NCBI RefSeq assembly: GCF_902498065.1
Contig: NZ_CABVIR010000009.1
Location: 186,001-250,000, forward strand
Source: Pseudomonas fluorescens
Lineage (GTDB): Bacteria; Pseudomonadota; Gammaproteobacteria; Pseudomonadales; Pseudomonadaceae
Reading direction: 5' to 3'
Length of the DNA stretch: 64,000 bases
Positions 16,537 through 24,324 of this stretch are shown here, in pieces (positions within the stretch are counted from its first letter, which is position 1; the number at the start of each line of letters is the position of its first letter). The notes beneath the pieces are model-generated. The model searched no databases and was not told the DNA's origin. It was given only the letters and a program-made list of their open reading frames with translations. The translations under genes and the position numbers were made by a program.

Positions 16537-18483
16537 TCAGACGCGGAAAGCCTGGACGGCTGTATGCAACCGCCCACCCAACACCAACAAATGCTCGCCT
16601 TGCTCGCGGCCTTCACCGATACGCAGCAAGTTATCCCCGCCCAATTGGTGGATCCGCTCACTGTGGTCGCGGATTTCGCTGACGGCGCCGCTCTGCTGAG
16701 CCGTGACATCGGCGATGCGCACGGCGGTGTCGGAAATGGTCTGAATTGCCCCGACGATTTTATCCAGCGCCCCGTCGGCCGCCTGGGCTTGATTGGCCGT
16801 GGCTTCAGCATGCTCGACCTGCGCGCGCATGCCCTCCACCGATTGTTGCGCCGCCGTTTGTAACCCGGCGATCAAGACCTGAATTTCGGCCGTGGCGCCC
16901 GCGGTGCGTTGCGCCAGTGAGCGAACCTCTTCAGCCACGACGGCAAAACCGCGACCCATTTCCCCGGCACGGGCCGCTTCAATGGCGGCGTTGAGGGCCA
17001 GCAGGTTGGTCTGGTCGGCAATTGAGCGAATCACCGTCAGCACGCCGCCGATGGTGGCCGATTCCGAGGCCAGGTGTTCGATCATCTGAGCATTGCCTTG
17101 CACTTCATCGACCAATGCGTGCAGCCCGGTGAGGCTCAAACCGATGACTTTCTGTCCGTGTTCCACCGCCAATCCAGCATGACGGCTGGCGTCGGCAGCC
17201 TGACTGGCATCGCCGGCGACTTGTTGAATGGTCGCTTCCAGTTCGCCGAGGGAGTCGCGGATCAACGCCGTATCACCCGCCTGATGCTCGGCGCCGCTGT
17301 GCAAATCATTGCTCAACTCGGCCAGGGTGCGGCTGCTACCGGCGACCTGCTCGGCGTTGAGGCGGATGGTCCCCACCAGATCGACGAGGTAGGCGCGCAG
17401 CCGATTGAGCGAGGCCTGGATGTCATGCAATTCGCGATTGGTCTTGCCCAATTCGATGTCGCGGCTGAAGTCGCCTTCGGCCCAGGTCGAGAGCGCTGGC
17501 GCAAGATTGGTCAGCGTCCGGGCCAGGCGCCGTTGCAGGGTGTCGATGAGCAAGGCGATCAGCAGAATCAGGCCGATCATCACCCCTTGCATCAGTCGTA
17601 CTTCGCTCTGGATCTGCCCGTGCTGGGCACGGACCGCCGGTTCCAGCCCGGCGATGGACTGTTGCACGGCAGCGATCTTCTGGTGAGTCGCGGCACTGAG
17701 GTCGGCGCGTTTCTGGATCTGCTCGCGGGTGCGCGCTAGCTCTGCGGGATAGCGTGTCAGCAGGCTGTTGAGCTCGCGTTTGAGGCCGACGCCGGCATCT
17801 TCCGCAACGGTTTTTTCGGTGTTCTCCAGGCCCATCAGCGCCGCGAAATCATCCGTGTCCGATTCACTTTTACTGGCAACGCCGAGCAGCGGCAGGGCAT
17901 TCAGGCGTTCTGCTTGAGCGCGGATACTGGTGACTTCGCGTTCAACATCTGCCGCCAGTTCGCTGCGGCCGCTGCTGACCAGTTTGTCCCGCGCCAGAGA
18001 GAGTTTGCCCAAGTGTTGAGAGGCCGCGAGCAGTGGCGTCAGATAGCTTGCATCAGCGCTGGCGTATTGACTCAGTTGGTCGAGGCTGGCGCCGAGTTCG
18101 CGTTCGGCTTGCAGCAGCAGCGCCTGAGGATCGCCCGCGAGTTTGCCGGCGGCCAGCAGGTCGGTTTTGCTGAATTCATCCAGGTTCGACAGGCTCGGTC
18201 GCAAGCTGTCGGCCAACGTCGGGGGTAACTCGGCGAGTTCCTTTTGCAAGCCGTCGATGGCCTGACTGGCGCTGCTCAGGCGCAGGGCATCGCCGCTGGC
18301 GAGGTAATCCTCGATATTACGCGCCACTTCATTCTGAAATTGTTGGGACAACCCGAGGTAGCGCTCCATCAACAAATAGGGGCGTTCCAGGGCTTTTTGC
18401 GACCACCACAGCGTAGCGCCGAGGGCCACGCACACGGCGACTAAAAGGAGGGTGTTGAGATTGGTCAGCAGCTTCAGGCGCAT
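16537..18483 (-). CDS. ctpL: Methyl-accepting chemotaxis protein, CtpL-like
   Basis: A 648-residue chemoreceptor. A membrane helix near residues 8-28 and another near 300 enclose a large, mainly helical periplasmic sensor domain; a HAMP domain and a long cytoplasmic coiled coil follow. The signalling tip is clear: DQTNLLALNAAIEAARAGE then MGRGFAVVAEEVRSLAQRT, which contacts CheA/CheW. By position (between dsbD and gcbA) it corresponds to PA4844, CtpL, a receptor for low inorganic phosphate in P. aeruginosa; ligand identity here is inferred from position only. The gene begins 53 bases after gcbA. A fully convincing sigma28 promoter was not seen in that gap. Confidence 0.88.
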   Translation of the reverse strand: MRLKLLTNLNTLLLVAVCVALGATLWWSQKALERPYLLMERYLGLSQQFQNEVARNIEDYLASGDALRLSSASQAIDGLQKELAELPPTLADSLRPSLSNLDEFSKTDLLAAGKLAGDPQALLLQAERELGASLDQLSQYASADASYLTPLLAASQHLGKLSLARDKLVSSGRSELAADVEREVTSIRAQAERLNALPLLGVASKSESDTDDFAALMGLENTEKTVAEDAGVGLKRELNSLLTRYPAELARTREQIQKRADLSAATHQKIAAVQQSIAGLEPAVRAQHGQIQSEVRLMQGVMIGLILLIALLIDTLQRRLARTLTNLAPALSTWAEGDFSRDIELGKTNRELHDIQASLNRLRAYLVDLVGTIRLNAEQVAGSSRTLAELSNDLHSGAEHQAGDTALIRDSLGELEATIQQVAGDASQAADASRHAGLAVEHGQKVIGLSLTGLHALVDEVQGNAQMIEHLASESATIGGVLTVIRSIADQTNLLALNAAIEAARAGEMGRGFAVVAEEVRSLAQRTAGATAEIQVLIAGLQTAAQQSVEGMRAQVEHAEATANQAQAADGALDKIVGAIQTISDTAVRIADVTAQQSGAVSEIRDHSERIHQLGGDNLLRIGEGREQGEHLLVLGGRLHTAVQAFRV

Positions 18484-18535
18484 CGCGGGACTACCAACGG
18501 CGAAATGGTAAGTGCCTGAAGTTATTGCGTTTCTG

Positions 18536-20206
18536 TTACAGGGTTATGACTGAATGGGTCGATTCTGATGAAAAGGTGGCACTTTGCTTTGATGTCCGTG
18601 CGGCTTGTACGCGGTTGCGCCCGGCATGCTTGGCGCGGTACAGCGCCTCGTCCGCCTGGCTGGCCATCATCAGGCCGTCGGAGTCTTCGCACAGTTCGAC
18701 CACCCCGGCGCTGAAGGTGCACCAGAGGTCCTGGGGCTGAGCGGGGTAGTGGATTTCGGCGAAGCGCTGACGGATTTCGTCGAGGACTTTGCAGGCTGCT
18801 TCGATATCGGTGTCCGGCATGACGATGGCGAATTCTTCACCACCGTAGCGGCCGATGAAATCGGTTTTGCGCAAACGCTGCTTGAGGAACAGCGCCAGGC
18901 TCTTGATCACACGGTCGCCCATGGGGTGGCCGTGGCTGTCGTTGACCCGTTTGAAGTGGTCGATGTCGAGCATCGCAAAGCTCAGCGGCTTGCTCTCGCG
19001 ACGGGCGCGGAAGGTGCAGTCTTCAAGCAATTGCAGGATGTGCGTGTGGTTGTAGAGCCCGGTGAGGCTGTCGCGGACCATCCGTGCTTTCAGATTGCGC
19101 GCCCGCGCCGCGCGGTTGCGCACGGTGGTGATCAGGTGCCGGGGCTTGATCGGTTTGGTCAGGAAGTCGTCGCCGCCCTCGCTCATGGCGTCGAGTTGCT
19201 TGTCCAGATCATCTTCGGCCGACAGGTAAATGATCGGCACGCTGACATAGCGGTCGTTGTGGCGGATCACTTTCGCCAGTTCAGTGCCGGTGCAGGCCGG
19301 CATATACATGTCGAGAATGATCAGGTCGGGCTGGAAGTCCGCCAGTTCGGCCATGGCCTGGATCGGCTCGATCAAGGTCCGCGTAACGATCCCGGCGCTG
19401 TTGAGCAGGCGCTCGGTGTGCAACGCCTGAGCGCGGGAGTCGTCGATGATCAGTACTTTATAAGGTTCGTACTGCGCGACGCAGGTCAGGACTTCGATCT
19501 TCTCCAGCAGGCTCGAGGCTTCAAGCGTGCCGGTGAGAAATTCCTGGCCGCCGGCGCGCACGGCGGCGAGGCGGGTCGGGGTGTCGGTTTCGAGCAGGCT
19601 GAAAAACAGCAACGGCAACGGCTCATCCAGACCGACCTGGGCTTCGGCGGCCAGTTTCAGGCCGATGCCGGGGCCGCTGAAGTCCACGTCCATGACGATC
19701 GCGGCGGGCAAACGCTCGACCATCGAGGAGCGAAACGCTGCCACGCTGTCGAGGGACTGGGCGCTGAGCCCGAAAAATTCCAGTTGTTTGGCCAGGCGCT
19801 CGGCACGGTCGTGATCCTGCAGCATCACGTAGATCGGTTTGCGCAGCGGTGGCAAAAAGGTTTGTTCGAGCTGATCGCCATGGCGCAGCCCGGTGCGCGA
19901 CAGGCGCTGCATCAAGCGATTGAGGTCAGTGATCAGGCCGCTGCTTAGGCGTCCGCGATTGGCGTCGACAGCCTCCAGCGACTGGCCGATGTGGCGCGCC
20001 AGTTGCGAGTGTTCCGGTTGTTCGAAACGCTCGGCGAAACGCAGCAGGCGCAGGTTCGCTTCGCTCAACTCCGATAAGTCGGTGGTGGACCACTCACTGC
20101 GTTGCAGGCGCTGCCAGATCTCAAGAATTTGACGTGCCTGATGAATTACCCGCTGGGCAAAGTGGTGCTTGAGGCGCTCACGGCTGGGGTCTTCTGGCTC
20201 GGTCAT
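18536..20206 (-). CDS. gcbA: Diguanylate cyclase GcbA (two receiver domains + GGDEF)
   Basis: GcbA makes cyclic di-GMP and in P. fluorescens promotes early attachment and reduces swimming. The 556 residues contain an Hpt-like helical N-terminal part (about 1-115), a first receiver-like domain (about 125-240, with AIVMDVDFSG), a second receiver (about 250-370, with LIILDMYMPACTG), and a C-terminal GGDEF domain (about 395-550). The active site is intact as RYGGEEFAIVM, and an RxxD inhibitory site (RKTD) lies five residues before GGEEF, so product feedback is expected. There is no membrane segment. Its position corresponds to PA4843. Confidence 0.93.
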   Translation of the reverse strand: MTEPEDPSRERLKHHFAQRVIHQARQILEIWQRLQRSEWSTTDLSELSEANLRLLRFAERFEQPEHSQLARHIGQSLEAVDANRGRLSSGLITDLNRLMQRLSRTGLRHGDQLEQTFLPPLRKPIYVMLQDHDRAERLAKQLEFFGLSAQSLDSVAAFRSSMVERLPAAIVMDVDFSGPGIGLKLAAEAQVGLDEPLPLLFFSLLETDTPTRLAAVRAGGQEFLTGTLEASSLLEKIEVLTCVAQYEPYKVLIIDDSRAQALHTERLLNSAGIVTRTLIEPIQAMAELADFQPDLIILDMYMPACTGTELAKVIRHNDRYVSVPIIYLSAEDDLDKQLDAMSEGGDDFLTKPIKPRHLITTVRNRAARARNLKARMVRDSLTGLYNHTHILQLLEDCTFRARRESKPLSFAMLDIDHFKRVNDSHGHPMGDRVIKSLALFLKQRLRKTDFIGRYGGEEFAIVMPDTDIEAACKVLDEIRQRFAEIHYPAQPQDLWCTFSAGVVELCEDSDGLMMASQADEALYRAKHAGRNRVQAARTSKQSATFSSESTHSVITL

Positions 20207-20532
20207 ATCCTGACTACTAGTTAGGGTTCATGCTGAGATCGACTGGTGGCTCTATGCTAGCACCTCTTTTCAGTCGCATGAGTGTCGTATGTCAATAATC
20301 TGCAAAGCGACATCATTCAGTTTCTGACTGGCAGGTCTGAAAATGCCTCCAGGCTATTTGGAAAGGCCCGTGGGTTAGGCGTCTCAGGGCAATTTTTTTG
20401 TTTTTGTGCGAAGCGTCCGTCAGCTCCGCGAGTGTTATTTGTCGGGGGATTCTGGTTTTTAGCGTGCTGGATTCGAGCCGGTTTTTTGGCTGGTAGGGTG
20501 TCAGGGAAACCCTTAGATGCCAGCCGTGAATC
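20207..20532. other. Gap between gcbA and the Hcp island
   Basis: This 326-base gap should contain the gcbA promoter (minus) and that of the island (plus); neither was firmly identified. Bases about 20310-20480 are AT-rich with a T-run at 20393-20399, preceded by a weak GCCC/GGGC hairpin (20366-20390). No gene, repeat or attachment site was recognised. It is the left boundary of the inserted island. Confidence 0.6.
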
Positions 20533-21684
20533 ATGACCCAGTGTTTCAAAGACCACCCCAGCGATCAGCAGCGCCTCAACCACAACAGCACCCCCGTAGC
20601 TGAATGTGAATGCAGAGAGGAGCTGCTTTACGGCACCAAGACGCTCATTACCGAAGTGCCAATCCTTACGTGCGCCTGCCTATGGCGACACTACCAGCGC
20701 GAGGCGGAAGAGATTGTTGCCCCCGGTGGTGTACTGATTGCCGACCCGGTAGAGCGCAACCGCGTGATCAACGCTGCCTACGCTCGCCTGTGGCTGCACG
20801 ATTCAAGGTTTCAGTGGGCCGGGCTGGCGGCCTTTGCCTCCAAGCAGGTCGGCTGCGGGTTGCTGCATGCGGCGGACAGTATTGAACATATTCGAGATGA
20901 ATATGAGTCGCGACAGCGTGTGCGCGATAGCCGCCGCGAGTTCGGGCTGTTGACGCCAGACAAGATGTCCGAGCAGGCGGGTGAGCTGCGTGAATATAAA
21001 GAAGCGGATGCACGTAATCCGGTGCCCTCTGTGGATTTTCGTGCAACGGGGGACGACTTGTCGTTGGTGCAACAACAGTTCCGGCATGTGCACGACATGA
21101 TGGCACTGGGGAATACCACGCTGTTTCTGGATGTTTTTCCGTTGCATGAGTTTTATGCGAAACGCGGGTTCAGAGAGTTGAAAAAGTGTCTGGAAGCCCG
21201 GGCGGGAATATTTGGGCATCCGAAGTTTCCGGTGATGTGGCCGGTGGGGAAGGAGAAGCTGGAATACGGGCTGGATTACCCCGAGATTTTGCTGGGTTTT
21301 GAGGCGATAGAGGACGGAGATATTGCCGGGAGCGTTGAGCATCTAGCTTGGCATGAGCAACAGAATATTCTCCAGCCAACTATTTACAAGGATCGGCAGT
21401 TGGTCAGCTTACTGCGTGCCAACCACGCATCCTATGTCACGGGGTTTCCTTCAGGCGCTGCCAAAGCGATTGAGTTGACCCTTACCAGCCAATGCGAGCG
21501 CGTCGAGGATGAGCGCACCATTGGTTTCAGCAATAACCCGCTGGCGGACTTGTCGGATATCCAGCAGCGAATGCCTTTCGTACTTCGCGCTGCAGCACGC
21601 TTTGATCAGATGCTTAACGACACGAACCGAAGTGTGCTTGAGCAGTCGATCATCGAGATTGCGTCTGGGCAGGTAATCCCATGA
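20533..21684 (+). CDS. Putative type VI effector, Hcp-linked
   Basis: A 383-residue protein without signal peptide or membrane segment. The most conserved-looking part is RNRVINAAYARLWL followed by RFQWAGLAAFASKQVGCGLL (about 78-115), which reminds me of the DUF2515 family, an assignment I cannot confirm. Cysteines cluster near the start (CECREE, CACLW). It is called an effector only from context: it overlaps by 4 bases the first of two immunity-like genes, and hcp follows downstream. Since those partners have a membrane anchor and a probable periplasmic domain, the target is likely periplasmic. The ATG at 20533 has no good ribosome site. Its last 40 codons recur as a remnant at 22379-22498. 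Confidence 0.6.
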   Translation: MTQCFKDHPSDQQRLNHNSTPVAECECREELLYGTKTLITEVPILTCACLWRHYQREAEEIVAPGGVLIADPVERNRVINAAYARLWLHDSRFQWAGLAAFASKQVGCGLLHAADSIEHIRDEYESRQRVRDSRREFGLLTPDKMSEQAGELREYKEADARNPVPSVDFRATGDDLSLVQQQFRHVHDMMALGNTTLFLDVFPLHEFYAKRGFRELKKCLEARAGIFGHPKFPVMWPVGKEKLEYGLDYPEILLGFEAIEDGDIAGSVEHLAWHEQQNILQPTIYKDRQLVSLLRANHASYVTGFPSGAAKAIELTLTSQCERVEDERTIGFSNNPLADLSDIQQRMPFVLRAAARFDQMLNDTNRSVLEQSIIEIASGQVIP

Positions 21685-22364
21685 GTCTGCGGCCAGGTAT
21701 CGACCGCTGGCGGCTTGGGGCGGGTTTGCTGTTTCTGGCTGTTCTGCTATGGATGGCTACAAATCAGTTAGTTGAGTCTCTATCGCAAGAGCCGGTCATC
21801 GCATTGGAAATGGGCGGTACCTACGAAACCTTACGCAAACATTCTTCAGTTCCCTTCAGCCCTATGGTCCCCGGGCACGTCTGGATGGGCCTTCCCAAGA
21901 CGGATGCGCGTCTTCGATTAATCGATCCGCAGTACGAATTCCTCACACCGAGAGCGCGCTTTTTCACTGTTGTATTTGACGACAATATCGTTAGCAGCAT
22001 CCGCATGTCTCCGCAGATAGAGCCACTACTAATCGATGATGCCCTCAAGGTAGTTCTCGACCTGCAAGACCAATGGCGTGAAAAAGGCTGGGTGGCAAAG
22101 GGGCTACGAAACAATCCCACGATCGCCGATACCCCTGAATGGCGTGAATGGCTTCGCAGAGGAATTCTTGCCGGACGGTCCTATTGGCTGGCGGGGGATA
22201 AGTACCAGGCCATGCTGATATTGGGACGTTTCGAGGATTATCGAAACCCCACCGAGGAGCGCTACCTCATCACCCTTGCACTCGCCAAGCCCTGGACGCC
22301 CTTCGACGAAATCGAAGACATGTACGACGAGCCCAGTCACTTCCCCGCCCCACAACCCAAATAA
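21681..22364 (+). CDS. Putative immunity protein, copy 1
   Basis: A 227-residue protein with one N-terminal membrane segment (LGAGLLFLAVLLWMA, about 12-28) and a predicted periplasmic domain. Its ATG overlaps the effector stop (ATGA), the usual way a toxin and its protector are coupled. From residue about 116 (LLIDDALKVVLDLQDQW) to the end it is nearly identical to copy 2 (22495-23178), while the first 115 residues have diverged strongly. The immunity role is inferred from coupling, topology and duplication; I know no function for the family. The gene is followed by AAAAAGGAGC, a ribosome site for the small remnant frame at 22379. Confidence 0.6.
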   Translation: MSLRPGIDRWRLGAGLLFLAVLLWMATNQLVESLSQEPVIALEMGGTYETLRKHSSVPFSPMVPGHVWMGLPKTDARLRLIDPQYEFLTPRARFFTVVFDDNIVSSIRMSPQIEPLLIDDALKVVLDLQDQWREKGWVAKGLRNNPTIADTPEWREWLRRGILAGRSYWLAGDKYQAMLILGRFEDYRNPTEERYLITLALAKPWTPFDEIEDMYDEPSHFPAPQPK

Positions 22365-22378
22365 AAAGGAGCGCTTTT

Positions 22379-22498
22379 ATGCAAGTTGCTTCCGGGTTTC
22401 GGGCAGCGGCACGCTGTAATCAGATGCTTAACGACACGAGCCGAAGTGTGCTTGAACAGTCGATCAACGAAATCGCATCGACTGGTAGCAGGTATTGA
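22379..22498 (+). pseudogene. Remnant of the effector 3' end, still an open 39-codon frame
   Basis: Bases from about 22406 repeat the end of the effector gene (from about 21591): RAAAR, QMLNDT and RSVLEQSI are shared, ending in EIAS, and DNA identity is high. A GGAG site (22368-22371) precedes an ATG at 22379, and the frame runs 39 codons to a TGA (22496-22498) that overlaps the TTG start of the second immunity gene, just as the intact effector stop overlaps the first. It is too short to be an active toxin. It shows that an effector-immunity unit was duplicated and the second effector lost most of its length while the coupling was kept. Confidence 0.75.
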
Positions 22499-23178
22499 GT
22501 ATGCGACCACATTTGTTCGGCTGGCGCTGCGGCGCCTATCTTCTTGTCCTGGCTGGCCTGACGTGGGTCGTCATACACCGCTTGACGCAACCTCTCTGGG
22601 ATGAACCCGAAATCGTCGTGGAAATGGGGGGGACGTATGAAAACCTGCTCAGAAACTCTTCAGCTCCCTTTAGTCCGGAGATCCGTGACCGCATCTGGTT
22701 CGGCATTCCCATGACCGACGCACGATTGCGATTTGTTGATCCACAGTTCGGGTTCACCACGCCGGCGGCGCGCTTCTTCACTGTCAATTTTGACGACTAT
22801 GTCATTTCCGGTATCCGCATGTCCCCGCAGGTCGAACCGCTGCTAATCGATGATGCCCTCAAGGTAGTTCTCGATCTGCAAGACCAATGGCGTGAAAAAG
22901 GTTGGGTGGCAAAGGGGCTACGAAACAACCCCACGATCGCCGATACCCCTGAGTGGCGGGCCTACTTGAGTAAAGGAATTCTCTCTGGGCGATCCTATTG
23001 GCAGGCGGGCGACAAGTATCAGGCCATGCTGATATTGGGACGTTTCGAGGATTATCGAAACCCCACCGAGGAGCGCTACCTCATCACCCTTGCACTCGCC
23101 AAACCCTGGACGCCCTTCGACGAAATCGAAGACATGCGCGTCGAGCCCAGTCACTTCCCCGCCCCGCAACCCAAATAA
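22495..23178 (+). CDS. Putative immunity protein, copy 2
   Basis: A tandem paralogue of the 21681 gene, 227 residues from TTG 22495 (MSMRPHLF, aligned with MSLRPGID of copy 1) or 225 from ATG 22501. It has the same plan: an N-terminal membrane helix (YLLVLAGLTWVVI) and a periplasmic domain with EMGGTYENL and FSPE-type stretches. The second half is almost identical to copy 1, with differences in the longest shared blocks at silent third positions, but the N-terminal half differs at many residues. The TTG overlaps the stop of the remnant frame. It may protect against a different variant of the toxin; this is inference. Confidence 0.6.
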   Translation: MSMRPHLFGWRCGAYLLVLAGLTWVVIHRLTQPLWDEPEIVVEMGGTYENLLRNSSAPFSPEIRDRIWFGIPMTDARLRFVDPQFGFTTPAARFFTVNFDDYVISGIRMSPQVEPLLIDDALKVVLDLQDQWREKGWVAKGLRNNPTIADTPEWRAYLSKGILSGRSYWQAGDKYQAMLILGRFEDYRNPTEERYLITLALAKPWTPFDEIEDMRVEPSHFPAPQPK

Positions 23179-23193
23179 AAAAGGAGCCCCACC

Positions 23194-23700
23194 ATGCCAA
23201 CCCCCGCCTTCATGACCCTTCGTGGCGAGCGACAAGGCCTGATCAGCGCTGGTGCTTTTACCGAGGCTTCAGTCGGCAACGTTTACCAGGTGGGCCGTGA
23301 AGACCGGATCATGATTCAAGCCCTGAGCCATGGCATTTTCGTGCCGAATGGGTCGGGGAGCGGGCGTCGGATGCACAAGCCCTTGATCATCACCAAGACC
23401 ATCGACAAAGCGACACCGCTGATCAACAACGCTTTATGTTCGGGAGAGTTGCTCAAAGAGTGCCGCGTCGAGTGGTATCGCACCTCGGCTCAGGGCTCCC
23501 AAGAGCATTTCTACACAATGGAGCTGGAAGACGCGCTGATCATCGGCGCTGAAGTGCTGATGCCCCATTGCCAGGATCCCGGCACCGCGCACCTGACTCA
23601 ACTGGAGAAAGTCCACTTCAGTTACCGGCGAATTAATTGGCGGCATGAAGTCAGCCGCACCATGGGTTCTGATGAGTGGAACACCGAGGAGCAGGGATGA
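23194..23700 (+). CDS. hcp: Type VI secretion tube protein Hcp
   Basis: Hcp hexamers stack into the inner tube of the type VI injection device and can carry small effectors in their lumen. The 168 residues fit the family: MPTPAFMTLRGERQGLISAG at the start, then ALSHGIFVPNGSGSGRRMHKPL, the HFYTMELEDALIIGAEV strand (about 108-124) and EKVHFSYRRINWRHEV near the end. An AAAAAGGAG site lies 7 bases before the ATG. No other tss structural genes are in the window, so this is an orphan copy that must rely on an apparatus encoded elsewhere. Its position right after the effector-immunity genes suggests it delivers that effector. Confidence 0.92.
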   Translation: MPTPAFMTLRGERQGLISAGAFTEASVGNVYQVGREDRIMIQALSHGIFVPNGSGSGRRMHKPLIITKTIDKATPLINNALCSGELLKECRVEWYRTSAQGSQEHFYTMELEDALIIGAEVLMPHCQDPGTAHLTQLEKVHFSYRRINWRHEVSRTMGSDEWNTEEQG

Positions 23701-24173
23701 GGCTGGTCAACGAGTTCGATCTGTCCGAACGGGAGCGCCAACATGCCTGGCCCCGTGAGCAAGCGCTGGAGCTTGTGCGCCAGGCGCTGCTGGATCGGCA
23801 GCCCATCGATGGCATGAACGAGTTGCGTCGGGGGCTGCTGATCGATATCGACAGCGAGGTGCTTGACCTGATCGAGCGGGGAGAATGGCGATTGGTCAGG
23901 CCTGAAGCCGACTACGCTGACTGGAAAATGCCCAATCGGGCCTTTGATCCAAGGGTGATGGAGCTGATGCAAAACCCGCCCGTCCAGCCTTCGAGGTCAC
24001 CAAAAATCTTTCTCCTCGTAGACAGCGTAACCGGTGAGCCGCTGCCGCAGCGTCACTACATCGCGAGGGTGGATGGAGGCACGGCGCCGCGCAGAACCGA
24101 CGGCGCGGGCATCGCTCATTTGTTTGTATCGCCCGGGGTGCAGCAGATATCGATGGCGATCATCGGCGTTTAA
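23697..24173 (+). CDS. Hcp-coupled protein of unknown function
   Basis: A 158-residue protein whose ATG overlaps the hcp stop (ATGA), so it is translated together with Hcp. The N-terminal 90 residues look helical (REQALELVRQALLDRQ, DSEVLDLIERGEWRL). After a Pro-rich joint near residues 95-103, the C-terminal 55 residues form a small strand-rich unit (KIFLLVDSVTGEPLPQRHYI and RRTDGAGIAHLFVSPG) resembling the Ig-like segment often attached to type VI cargo. It has no signal peptide. It could be a chaperone, a second cargo or a loading factor; the sequence does not decide. Confidence 0.7.
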   Translation: MRLVNEFDLSERERQHAWPREQALELVRQALLDRQPIDGMNELRRGLLIDIDSEVLDLIERGEWRLVRPEADYADWKMPNRAFDPRVMELMQNPPVQPSRSPKIFLLVDSVTGEPLPQRHYIARVDGGTAPRRTDGAGIAHLFVSPGVQQISMAIIGV

Positions 24174-24184
24174 CCCGGGCGGCG

Positions 24185-24305
24185 CTTGAGTTCAGGGGCG
24201 CACGGTTGTCACAGCTACCGACGCAAATTTATCCGGATAACCCGACGACGGGTGCCGGGCAAAGGCACGTTGTTGTATGGTTGTGGTCGAACCGATGAAC
24301 TCAAG
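24185..24305. repeat. 10-base inverted repeat at the right end of the Hcp island
   Basis: CTTGAGTTCA (24185-24194) and TGAACTCAAG (24296-24305) are perfect inverted copies about 100 bases apart, one just after the last island gene and one just before the DUF2333 gene. No matching copy was found at the left boundary, so an attachment-site role is not supported. Confidence 0.4.
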
Positions 24306-24324
24306 TGATTGAAAGGATATCGCC

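Noticed and set aside
18484..18560. sigma28 promoter upstream of the ctpL-like gene
   Set aside because: A GCAATAA stretch is present but the -35 half does not match at the right distance.
24185..24305. Inverted repeat as an attachment site of the Hcp island
   Set aside because: It is inverted rather than direct, no copy was found at the left boundary, and there is no integrase or tRNA gene nearby.
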